Positions 1 to 7,352 of a stretch of DNA of 47,191 bases are shown here, in pieces. The position numbers and the translations under genes were made by a program. Below the pieces are notes generated by a model that saw only the letters and a program-made list of their open reading frames with translations, did no database searches and was not told the DNA's origin. Within the stretch, counting starts at the first letter, position 1, and every line of letters begins with the position of its first letter. Origin of the DNA: Verrucomicrobiota bacterium (GTDB lineage: Bacteria > Verrucomicrobiota > Kiritimatiellia > JAAZAB01); NCBI GenBank assembly GCA_018898455.1, contig JAHIJO010000089.1, positions 1 to 47,191 of the forward strand, in the 5' to 3' direction.

Positions 1-69
1 CGGCGGAATAAGTTTGCAAATCTGCGCCAAGATGCTGTAATTAAACCTGCCCGGAATGTGTGTCTTAAT
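1..69 (-). CDS. Partial 5' end of a probable IS transposase (runs off left edge)
   Basis: On the minus strand an open frame of 23 codons runs to the window edge, beginning IKTHIPGRFNYSILAQICK and continuing LIPP. The style (basic start, then 'ILAQICKLIP') recalls the N-terminus of IS4-type transposases of the DUF4372 group; this is recognition from memory. A near-perfect Shine-Dalgarno AAAGGAGG lies at 82-75, and the only codon at proper spacing (5 nt) is ATT at 69-67. No ATG is available. A GTG at 105-103 in the same frame is the alternative, but it lies upstream of the Shine-Dalgarno. Initiation at ATT would be rare and would keep expression low. Only the first residues are visible, so the family call is tentative. 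Confidence 0.42.
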   Translation of the reverse strand, partial: MKTHIPGRFNYSILAQICKLIPP

Positions 70-144
70 GTCTGCCTCCTTTAGTCGGTTGGCAGGCCTA
101 TACACTATTTCCGGGCTTTTTGCTATGGGATGCTAATGATTAAA

Positions 145-265
145 TGTATAGGAATTTCAATCTTGCGGTTCTACCGAACCGCCACTATCCGTCAGCCGAC
201 GGATTGTAGAGGCCGTTCGATAGAACGGTCCATCAGCTGACGGATTGCGGCGTAGCCGCCTAATT
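145..265. repeat. Cluster of short hairpins, with a dispersed-repeat head
   Basis: The stretch upstream of the M16 peptidase gene has no gene. It begins with TGTATAGGAATTTC, the head of a repeat also found near 18221 and 34981. Then come back-to-back hairpins: GCGGTTC/GAACCGC, CCGTC/GACGG, CCGTTC/GAACGG and GCGGC/GCCGC. Two copies of a GACGGATTG motif are embedded, at about 198 and 239. It looks like a compound of mobile palindromic repeats. The promoter of the downstream gene must lie in or after it, but I see no convincing -35/-10 pair. Confidence 0.6.
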
Positions 266-326
266 GAATGTTTCGGTTTTTCATGGTGATTTCGTGGCGA
301 ATAATTCAGGATAGGAAATAGTTGGC

Positions 327-1613
327 ATGACGATGAATGTCAAGGAAACGGTCCTGGCGAATGGCGTGCGGGTGGCGACGTCGGCCATGCCGTCCGTCGA
401 AAGTGTTGCCATGGGTGTCTGGGTGGGGGTGGGGGGGCGCTATGAAAGTGCAGGTCTCTCCGGTATCAGCCATTTTATTGAGCATTTGCTGTTCAAGGGA
501 ACCGAACGGCTGTCGGCGCGGGATATCTCCCAGTCCATTGAAGGTCGCGGTGGTTACTGCAATGCGTTTACCCAGGAGGAGATGACCTGCTATTTTGCGC
601 GGGTGGCCTACGATCGCGCCTGGAAAATATTCGATATTCTGGCCGAGATGTATCTGCATCCGCGGTTCGACCCGGCGGATATCGAGAAGGAACGTAGCGT
701 CATCCTAGAGGAAATCATGATGTACCGCGACCAGCCGGAACACGTGGTGCATGAGATGCTGGACGGCATCCTCTGGAAGGATCATGAGTTGGGCCGACCT
801 CTGGTCGGCACGCCCGAATCGTTGGGCCGCCTGACCCGGGATCATTTGCTGACATTCAAAAAGAAAAAATATGTGCCTGAAAACACCGTCGTGACCTTTG
901 CCGGGCGCGTTGGGCATGATGAGTGTGTCGTCCGGGTGATGAAACTCATGAAGCGGCTTGGCGATCACCGGGAGCCTACCTGCAAACTGGTGACGCCGGC
1001 GGTGCCCCAGGAACGGCTGGCCCTGAAAAGCAAGGACATCGAACAGACCCAGTTGGCCCTGGGGTTCAGGATTTTCGGGCGGTTTGACAAGCGGCGTTAC
1101 GCGTTGAAATTGTTGAGTGTGATCCTGGGCGAAAATATGAGCTCGCGGCTGTTTCAAGTTGTGCGCGAAAAGCACGGGCTGGCCTATTCCGTGCATTCGG
1201 GTATCCATCTCTTTGCGGATACCGGCGCGCTGGTGGTCAGCGCCGGGTTGGACCGGGCCAGGAAGGAAAAAGCCCTGGAGCTGATTCTACGGGAATTATG
1301 CCGGTTGAAACATGAGCCGGTGAGCAACCGGGAACTCATTCGTGCTAAAGAATATATTATCGGGCATTTGCGCCTGTCCCTGGAAAGCCCGTCCGGTCAT
1401 ATGATGTGGATGGGGGAGCACCTCCTGAATTATCGGACTTGCATTCCGCCGGAGGATGTGATTCAGGCGGTCTTGAAGGTACAGGCCCGGGAGGTTCGCG
1501 ACGTGGCGGAAGCGATCTTCAAGGATTGCTTCGTTAGCCTGTCCCTGCTGTCGCCGGGAGTGGGAGCGAAAGACGGCGAACGCATTCAAGCCTTGTTGAA
1601 AGAGATCGGGTAA
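327..1613 (+). CDS. M16 family zinc metallopeptidase (processing-peptidase-like)
   Basis: A 428-residue protein with the inverted zinc motif HxxEH at residues 49-53 (HFIEH; the E is the catalytic base) and the third ligand E129 in ERSVILEEI, 76 residues after the second histidine as in mitochondrial processing peptidase. The C-terminal half carries the degenerate second M16 domain with HGLAYSVHSG, the family's substrate-binding segment. The length fits the bacterial single-chain class (PqqL/YmxG-like), which forms dimers and cuts small peptides. There is no signal peptide, so it is probably cytoplasmic. ATG 327 has an AGGAA-type ribosome site; ATG 333 in the same frame is possible. The next gene starts 18 nt after the stop. 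The exact substrate cannot be told from sequence. Confidence 0.93.
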   Translation: MTMNVKETVLANGVRVATSAMPSVESVAMGVWVGVGGRYESAGLSGISHFIEHLLFKGTERLSARDISQSIEGRGGYCNAFTQEEMTCYFARVAYDRAWKIFDILAEMYLHPRFDPADIEKERSVILEEIMMYRDQPEHVVHEMLDGILWKDHELGRPLVGTPESLGRLTRDHLLTFKKKKYVPENTVVTFAGRVGHDECVVRVMKLMKRLGDHREPTCKLVTPAVPQERLALKSKDIEQTQLALGFRIFGRFDKRRYALKLLSVILGENMSSRLFQVVREKHGLAYSVHSGIHLFADTGALVVSAGLDRARKEKALELILRELCRLKHEPVSNRELIRAKEYIIGHLRLSLESPSGHMMWMGEHLLNYRTCIPPEDVIQAVLKVQAREVRDVAEAIFKDCFVSLSLLSPGVGAKDGERIQALLKEIG

Positions 1614-1631
1614 ACATAGGAGAATGAAATA

Positions 1632-2840
1632 ATGTTCAAGAAACTCATGGCCGTAGTGTTGGCGCTGATCGTGCTGCTCGTGTTTGGCTTGCAGTTGTTT
1701 CTCCAGTACGGATTGACGGATTCCCTGCGGAAATACGTCCTGCCGGCTGCCAAAGAAAAGCTCAAGGTAGATGTTTCCGTGGAAAAGGTCGGCGTCAATC
1801 TGTTGGCCGGTTCTTTTTCCGTGCATGGAGTCAAGGTGGCCAATCCGCCGGGATTCCAGGAACCGGAAATGGCGTTGCTGAAGAAGTTCAGCGTTAAGAT
1901 CGGGATTCCGGCGCTGTTGAAAGGCGGGGTTGCGGAGATTCAAAAAGCGGTGGTCAAGGACGGCGTGATCATGGTTGTCCGGAGCCGGGATGGGGCGTTG
2001 AATATTGAGCCGCTGCTTGGGGTCAAAAAAGCTGCCGAACCCGGCGCCGGTTCCGGCCCCGCGGAGAAGCCTGCTTCGGCGGCTAAAAAGCCGGTCAACG
2101 TCATGGTCAAGACCATGGAGATTAAAACGCTGATCCGTTACATTGATTACCAGTTGGCGGAAGAGGCGTTCCGGCTGGGCCTGGATCTGCAGGCGAAATT
2201 GAAAGACGTGGCCAATTTCGGCAACGAGGATGTGTTGTCCGGAACCATTAACCTTCTGGGAACCCTCCTGGTGGAAGATGAAAAATGCGCCTTCGATATC
2301 AACGGCCTAATTGCGCCGATCGTGGATCCCCTGCGCCTGAGTTTCGATGTGTCCGGTTCCATGCAGGAATTGGACCTGAAGGCATTTAAACAACTGATCC
2401 GAAAGCATGGCATTGAAGGCGGTACCGTGCGCGGGACCGCGACCCTTCTGTGCAAGAAAGGTGTTTTTGACCCGGACAAATCCGTGCTTCGCCTGACTTT
2501 GAACAAGATTCAACTGACGGAGGAAAAACGCGCGAAAATCCCTGGAGGCCGGTTACCGGAATCTCTGACGATTTTGGTTCCGATCCAAGGCACGCTGGAC
2601 CGGCCCGCGATCGACTTCGACGATGTTCTGGAGAAAACACTGCTCAGTCCGGATATGGTGGAGTCGGTCCTGAAAGGCGTGTTCCAGGACCAGGGAAAAG
2701 GCTTGGACAAGGCCAAATCCGAGGCCGTGGATAAAGCCAAGTCGGATACCGTCGGCGAGCTTAAGAAGGCCGCCGAAGCAGTGCCGAAAGACAAAATGCT
2801 CGATTTGAACCAGTCGGTTAAGGATATCTTTGGCAAATGA
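1632..2840 (+). CDS. AsmA-like membrane-anchored protein
   Basis: A 402-residue protein with one N-terminal membrane segment (about residues 5-27) followed by an extracytoplasmic domain. The pattern KLKVDVSVEKVGVNLLAGSF, then 'VHGVKVANPPGF', is typical of the AsmA/DUF748/TamB-related group, whose members span the periplasm and are linked to lipid transport or outer-membrane assembly. An Ala/Pro/Lys-rich linker lies near 135-157. The C-terminal 50 residues are lysine/alanine-rich with repeated KAKSEAVDKAKSDTV, probably helical. A clear ribosome site AGGAGA at 1618-1623 supports the ATG. The stop overlaps the next start (ATGA at 2837-2840), so it is translationally coupled to the glycosyltransferase gene. 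The family assignment is by general pattern; the specific function is unknown. Confidence 0.72.
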   Translation: MFKKLMAVVLALIVLLVFGLQLFLQYGLTDSLRKYVLPAAKEKLKVDVSVEKVGVNLLAGSFSVHGVKVANPPGFQEPEMALLKKFSVKIGIPALLKGGVAEIQKAVVKDGVIMVVRSRDGALNIEPLLGVKKAAEPGAGSGPAEKPASAAKKPVNVMVKTMEIKTLIRYIDYQLAEEAFRLGLDLQAKLKDVANFGNEDVLSGTINLLGTLLVEDEKCAFDINGLIAPIVDPLRLSFDVSGSMQELDLKAFKQLIRKHGIEGGTVRGTATLLCKKGVFDPDKSVLRLTLNKIQLTEEKRAKIPGGRLPESLTILVPIQGTLDRPAIDFDDVLEKTLLSPDMVESVLKGVFQDQGKGLDKAKSEAVDKAKSDTVGELKKAAEAVPKDKMLDLNQSVKDIFGK

Positions 2841-4444
2841 TTCGTCCGTTGGGATTAATCCTGCTGTGGTTCACCGCGCTGTCCGGCGCGGGAGTCCTGT
2901 TGGCAGCCAACCTGTTCCTGGGCAATCTGAACCAGGATGAAGGCTGGTATTTATACGCGGCGCGGCTGGTTTCGGAGGGACAATTTCCATATCGGGATTT
3001 TGCCTTCACCCAGGCGCCGATGCTTCCCATCGTCTATGCCTGGATTCAACCCTGGGTCCAGGCTTGGGGCCTCGGCGCCGGCCGTGTATTTACCGCGTTG
3101 TTGGGCCTTGGCGCTGCGCTGGCCGCCTCGCTTCTAGCCGCCCGGTTGGTTCCGCCGGAACGGAGGAACGGCGCGGCGCTGATCAGTTTCATTCTGATCC
3201 TGGTCAACGTCTATCAGGGTTATTATTCCACGGTGGTTAAAACCTACTCTCTGACTGCATTATTCCTGGTTACTGGGCTTTGGGCGCTCAGTGTCGCCTT
3301 GGCGCGGCGCGGGGGATGGTCCGCCGCCGCCGCCGGGGTTCTCTTGGTCTTGGCCGGAGCGACGCGGACATCGGCGGGGATCGTGTTGCCGCTGGTGATG
3401 ATCGCGCTGTTCCTGGAGCGCCGGCGCCTTGCGTATCATGCCTGGGTGTACGTGGGCCTGGGAGCCGTACTGGCGGCCGGAGTCGTGGTGTTGCCATTCT
3501 GGATCATGGCGCCGGAAGCATTCCGTTTTTTCGTACTGGATTATCATACCTTCAGGGGCGCAGGATCACTGGTCCAGTCGTTGGTTTATAAGGCCGGATT
3601 TTTATCCCGTTTGATCCAGGGCTATTTTGTGGCCACGGGTGTCTGGATCGCTGTTCTGCTCGGTCAATGGTTTCTTTCCCGTTTCCGGTCCGCCCCTCAG
3701 GAGCCGATGATAGCCGTTCCGGAGCGGTTTATGATTCGCATGATCTGGATCAGTATTGCCGCCGTCAGCCTGGTCCATTTACTGGCCCCGTTTCCCTACG
3801 AGGATTACCAGGTGTTCGTGTATCCCCTGTTCGCGCTGGCCGTTGCCGTCATGGCCGTCCGTTTCGTCGCGGCGCCGGCTATGCCGTGGCTGGCCACCGT
3901 CATCCTGGTCCTGTGTCTGGGCGCGGCGTTGTCATCGCCGGTCAATCAGGACTGGTTTATCCTGGGGCGCGATCGCATCTGGTGGCGCTTGAAGGATCAG
4001 GCATCGCTTTGGCAATTGCGTGAAGCTGGCGCCCGGCTTCGGGCGATGAGCCGGCCGGGGGAATTGCTGTTGACCCAGGACCCCTACCTGGCGGTGGAAT
4101 CCGGATTGACCCTGCCTCATGGACTGGAAATGGGCCAGTTCAGTTATTTCCCCGAGTTGAGCGCGGAACAGGCGGAGCGGTTTCACGTGCTGAACCGGAG
4201 TCAGTTTGAAACCCTGCTTCAAACCTGCGCGGCTCCCGTAGCCGCCTTCAGCGGGTACGCCTTTGCCATACGATCACCGAAGGTGGAACCGCTGTCGGGC
4301 GAGGAACAATCCCAATTCTGGCGTCTGGTCGAGGACCGCTATGAGCCCGTAGGCGATATTCCTAATTTTGGCCAGGCCTTCACTACGCTTCGAATTTTCA
4401 GGAAGAAACCATCGGTTCCTGGAAATCTGCACCCGGAATCGTGA
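2837..4444 (+). CDS. GT-C fold membrane glycosyltransferase (family 39/83-like)
   Basis: A 535-residue polytopic membrane protein, with roughly ten hydrophobic helices in the first 400 residues and a soluble C-terminal part. After the first helix comes NQDEGWYLYAARLV (residues 32-45), which matches the acidic first-loop motif of GT-C enzymes using polyprenyl-phosphate sugars. YRDFAFTQAP (52-61) is a conserved second piece of the same loop. These enzymes move a sugar from a lipid-linked donor to an acceptor on the outer face of the inner membrane. Start and stop overlap with the AsmA-like gene (ATGA). The acceptor cannot be predicted. The pairing with an AsmA-like protein fits envelope glycan or lipid work; that link is inference. 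Confidence 0.82.
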   Translation: MIRPLGLILLWFTALSGAGVLLAANLFLGNLNQDEGWYLYAARLVSEGQFPYRDFAFTQAPMLPIVYAWIQPWVQAWGLGAGRVFTALLGLGAALAASLLAARLVPPERRNGAALISFILILVNVYQGYYSTVVKTYSLTALFLVTGLWALSVALARRGGWSAAAAGVLLVLAGATRTSAGIVLPLVMIALFLERRRLAYHAWVYVGLGAVLAAGVVVLPFWIMAPEAFRFFVLDYHTFRGAGSLVQSLVYKAGFLSRLIQGYFVATGVWIAVLLGQWFLSRFRSAPQEPMIAVPERFMIRMIWISIAAVSLVHLLAPFPYEDYQVFVYPLFALAVAVMAVRFVAAPAMPWLATVILVLCLGAALSSPVNQDWFILGRDRIWWRLKDQASLWQLREAGARLRAMSRPGELLLTQDPYLAVESGLTLPHGLEMGQFSYFPELSAEQAERFHVLNRSQFETLLQTCAAPVAAFSGYAFAIRSPKVEPLSGEEQSQFWRLVEDRYEPVGDIPNFGQAFTTLRIFRKKPSVPGNLHPES

Positions 4445-4501
4445 ATGCCCAGGCAGTGAATATAGGGTGTTCAGTGTTCGGCCAGTCGAGGAGGAGAACG
4501 G

Positions 4502-4717
4502 ATGAACAGAACTTTCAAGATCGCGATTCTCGTGCTTCTGCCCTTCTTGGTTGGATGCCGAACACCGGTATCTCCGGAAACTCAATTTCGGCACAGACTA
4601 CAGAGCATTATCCTTCCTCATGTCGATTTCAGGGAAGCGGACATCAGGGATGTGGCGCTGTCCGCCTTCGGAGGAATCCCGCGCTTCGTGGGACCTGAAC
4701 ACCGAACACCTACGTAG
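4502..4717 (+). CDS. Small lipoprotein, probably a truncated remnant of a larger protein
   Basis: A 71-residue product with a lipoprotein signal: hydrophobic residues 7-17, then LVGC with the acylated cysteine at 19. A strong AGGAGGAGA ribosome site sits just upstream of ATG 4502. The body contains LPHVDFREADIRDVALSAF, which resembles the start of the short secretin/TonB N-terminal (STN-like) domain common in PVC secreted proteins ('VDFRDANIRDVVNFL' style). That domain normally runs on for another 40 or more residues, but here the reading ends after about 20. I see no continuation in the other frames before the next gene. Either a shortened pseudogene or a genuine small lipoprotein; the former is favoured. 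Confidence 0.5.
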   Translation: MNRTFKIAILVLLPFLVGCRTPVSPETQFRHRLQSIILPHVDFREADIRDVALSAFGGIPRFVGPEHRTPT

Positions 4718-4735
4718 TGACAAGGAGCCAACATT

Positions 4736-5782
4736 ATGAAAGTGGCCTTGCTGGGGCTGGCCCAATCGGGCAAGAAGACGTTTTTTTCACTGCTCACCGG
4801 TCGAAAAACCGGCCTGCCGATCTCCTTGAAGGAAGGGGAAAGCCTGGAGGGGATGGCGCCGATCTATGATCCCCGCGTGGCGGCGCTGGCCGATATGTTC
4901 AAGCCTGAACGCGTGAAATTGGCTGAAAATATTATTGTTCTCTGTCCGGATATGGTTGAAGGGGCCGGCAAACGTCCCTGGCTGGAGGCGGCGCGCCGGT
5001 GTGATCTGCTCTGCCTGGTGGTCCGGGCGTTTTCCTCGGCGGAGATCTATCACCCAAAAGGTTCCGTGGATGCGGAGCGGGATCGGGCCTTCCTGGAGGC
5101 GGAATGTATTTTGGCTGATTTGGAGTTGATCGAAAATCGGCTGGCGCGCATGGCCAAGGAAAAACGGGCGGGCCAGACGGCCCAGCAGGCGCAGGAGGAA
5201 CACACGCTGGGCAAGATCAGGGAGATCCTGGAACGAGAAATGAAATGGGTGTCGTTTGATCTGGCTCCTCACGAACTGGAGGCCATTAAGAGCCTTAACC
5301 TGCTTGCGCTCCAGCCGCTCTTGTGGGCCTATAATGTGGATGAAAATTTCCTGGCCGGGGAACCGCCCGGGCCGGGCAAGGGCCTGTTCAAGATATCCTG
5401 CCGGATTGAACAGGAAATCATGGCCCTGGACAGCCTGGAGGACCGGCAGGCCTATTTGAAAGATCTGGGCGTGACGGCGTCAGGTCTTGACCGGCTGAAC
5501 CAGACCGCCTATGACGCGCTCGGGTTGATGTCCTTTTACACGGTCGGCAAGGACGAAGTGCGTGCCTGGACGATTCGCAAGGGAACCGCGGCGCCTGCCG
5601 CGGCGGGCAAAGTTCACTCGGACATAGAGCGTGGGTTCATTCGGGTGGAAGTGATCAAGTACGACGATCTCATGGCGGCGGGCGGTGAAGCCGCCGCGAA
5701 AAGCCAGGGAAAATCGCAGGTCAAAGGCCGGGATTACGTCATCGAAGACGGCGATGTCTGCCACTTCCGTTTTAATGTATAA
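4736..5782 (+). CDS. Divergent YchF/OLA1-type GTPase-like protein with TGS domain
   Basis: 348 residues with full YchF layout. Conserved landmarks: DPRVAALADMFKPERVK (45-61), RRCDLLCLVVRAF (87-99), AECILADLELIENRLARM (122-139), the NVDE nucleotide-base motif (200-203), and a strongly conserved TGS tail ending DYVIEDGDVCHFRFNV. The nucleotide-binding motifs are altered: the P-loop reads GLAQSGKKT (7-15) with Lys where YchF has Ser, and the usual VDIAGLVKGA segment is VLCPDMVEGA, losing both the Asp and Gly of the DxxG switch. Family members are ATP/GTPases that bind ribosomes. This copy may bind nucleotide weakly or not hydrolyse it, and is likely a paralogue of a normal ychF elsewhere. Ribosome site AAGGAG at 4722-4727. 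Confidence 0.85.
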   Translation: MKVALLGLAQSGKKTFFSLLTGRKTGLPISLKEGESLEGMAPIYDPRVAALADMFKPERVKLAENIIVLCPDMVEGAGKRPWLEAARRCDLLCLVVRAFSSAEIYHPKGSVDAERDRAFLEAECILADLELIENRLARMAKEKRAGQTAQQAQEEHTLGKIREILEREMKWVSFDLAPHELEAIKSLNLLALQPLLWAYNVDENFLAGEPPGPGKGLFKISCRIEQEIMALDSLEDRQAYLKDLGVTASGLDRLNQTAYDALGLMSFYTVGKDEVRAWTIRKGTAAPAAAGKVHSDIERGFIRVEVIKYDDLMAAGGEAAAKSQGKSQVKGRDYVIEDGDVCHFRFNV

Positions 5783-5800
5783 ACTTTTTGGGAGAAAAAT

Positions 5801-6955
5801 CTATTTACTTTCCGGTTTGTCCAGGGGCAAGGGCGGGGGGGCTGGCGGGACGGCGTCCTCAGACGGCGGAAGCATCATGTTCGGCGGCGGGATGGCGCCG
5901 TTCAGATAAGTTATCTTGGCCTTGTCTTTCAGGTTTTTCAACAAGGGCTCGGCCTCCTGCTGTGTTTTCCGGCCTTTCAGCATGGCTGTGATCCGTCCTT
6001 TGACTTCATCAAACGGCTGGACTTGATGACCCAGGGTTTGAATGATGTGGTAACCGAAATCGGTTTCCACCACCTGGCTGATTTCATTATTCTTCAGACT
6101 GAAGGCTGAGTCCTCGAAGGGTTTCGCCATGGCGCCGCGCCGGAAAGGCGGGATCAGTTCGCCGCCATTTTCCTTGCTGGGGCAGTCCGAATTTTCCTTG
6201 GCTAACTTGGCGAAATCGGCGCCGTCCGCCAGCTGTTTCCGGAGCTTTGCAGCCTGCTCTTTTTTGACGGTCTTTTTGGCCGCGTCATCCGTGGGAGTTG
6301 TGGCAATCAGAATATGCCGGGCCCGCACCGTTTCAAAGAGGCGCGTCTTATTTTCGTCGTAAAATTTCTTAACATCCTCATCCGAAACCGAGATGTTCAG
6401 CAGTTTCTCGACCTTGAGCTGTTCTTTGATCTGTTCTTCCAGCATGGCCTGCGTGATCCCCTGTTTTGTGAGCAACGATTCCAAGGTTTGGGATTTGGGC
6501 AGATTGGCCTTGATGGTGTCAAATTCCTTTTTGATGTCATCCGCCGAGATCGTGATTTTCTTGTTGGTGCATTCGGTGTCGATCAACGATTGGATGATCA
6601 GACCGTCCAGGATCTGGGGTTTGAACGTGGGGAGCATGGAGGCGAATTGCTGTTCCGACAAACCGCGCTGACGCATCATTTTCTCGATGGTTGTTGTTTC
6701 TTTGTCGAGGTCGCCCTGGGTAATGGATTTGTCGCCGACCTTGACCAGGATCGTCTCGGGCGGGAGGGCGGGGGCCGGGGCCGCGGTGGAAACTGAGTCT
6801 GCCTTGGCCGGACCGGACAGCGTCAAGACAGTATCCGAAGCCGGAATGGCGGGCTTGTCCGCCTGTTTTGGGGCGGCATCTTCTCCATAGGCGGTGATGG
6901 CCACGCCCAGGAATATGGCGATCCAGAGCGACGCGGACGAAAATGAACGGTTCAT
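5801..6955 (-). CDS. Periplasmic parvulin-type peptidyl-prolyl isomerase (SurA/PrsA-like)
   Basis: 384 residues. An N-terminal signal peptide (about 1-24, hydrophobic 10-20, ending TAYGE) leads into an Ala/Pro linker, then a SurA-type helical chaperone region (about 68-200, with GDLDKETTTIEKMMRQRG). The parvulin domain spans about 211-310 and carries RARHILIATTPTD, DFAKLAKENSDCPSK, GGELIPPFRRGAM and TDFGYHIIQTL, all hallmark segments. The tail is proline-rich. It should isomerise X-Pro bonds and chaperone exported or outer-membrane proteins. It converges with the YchF-like gene with an 18-nt gap. GGAAG precedes the ATG at 6955, and two short inverted repeats (6975-6993 and 7019-7037) lie just upstream and could be regulatory. 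Confidence 0.92.
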   Translation of the reverse strand: MNRSFSSASLWIAIFLGVAITAYGEDAAPKQADKPAIPASDTVLTLSGPAKADSVSTAAPAPALPPETILVKVGDKSITQGDLDKETTTIEKMMRQRGLSEQQFASMLPTFKPQILDGLIIQSLIDTECTNKKITISADDIKKEFDTIKANLPKSQTLESLLTKQGITQAMLEEQIKEQLKVEKLLNISVSDEDVKKFYDENKTRLFETVRARHILIATTPTDDAAKKTVKKEQAAKLRKQLADGADFAKLAKENSDCPSKENGGELIPPFRRGAMAKPFEDSAFSLKNNEISQVVETDFGYHIIQTLGHQVQPFDEVKGRITAMLKGRKTQQEAEPLLKNLKDKAKITYLNGAIPPPNMMLPPSEDAVPPAPPPLPLDKPESK

Positions 6956-7352
6956 GATGGTCTTCCTTTATTATGAAGCGGACATTCCGCTTCGTAGTTT
7001 ATAGATTGATGAAAAAAAGGAATAATGAACTTATTCCGCTCCAGTGTCAACAAGTAAACATCAACGCTCGTAATTCTAATTATATGCGCCTGCCAGTCAT
7101 GGAAACCGGCTAAAGTTTACCCCGCCCCTGGCGGGGTGGGACAATGAACAGCATTTGCGGAGATATTGGGCGTTTGTTGTTCCGCCTTTGCTACTCTGCG
7201 AAGGCCTACTCCGCCGTAGTAAAGCCCTTGGCTACGAAGGTCGGACAGCGCTTCGCTACAAAGCACGAGCAGGCGGTCTTGGTCATAATGAGAATTGCTG
7301 GTTAACGCTAAAAAACAGATGTTGCATGTTTGCTGGTGAGCGGCGGTCCCGA
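6956..7352. other. Intergenic region: hairpins and repeat debris between rpoN 3' end and the PPIase gene
   Basis: No gene seen. From the PPIase side it holds an inverted repeat GAAGCGG/CCGCTTC (6975-6993) and GGAATAA/TTATTCC (7019-7037), then a strong GC hairpin ACCCCGCC/GGCGGGGT at 7119-7137 without a T-run. From about 7150 to 7280 it has 'CTACTCTGCGAAGGC', 'CTACGAAGG' and 'GCTTCGCTAC', imperfect pieces of a GC-rich dispersed repeat. The PPIase promoter should be in 6956-7100. The small reading frames here look like chance. Confidence 0.55.

Noticed and set aside
5783-5800. Intrinsic terminator between the YchF-like and PPIase genes
   Set aside because: The 18-nt gap is AT-rich but has no stable stem.
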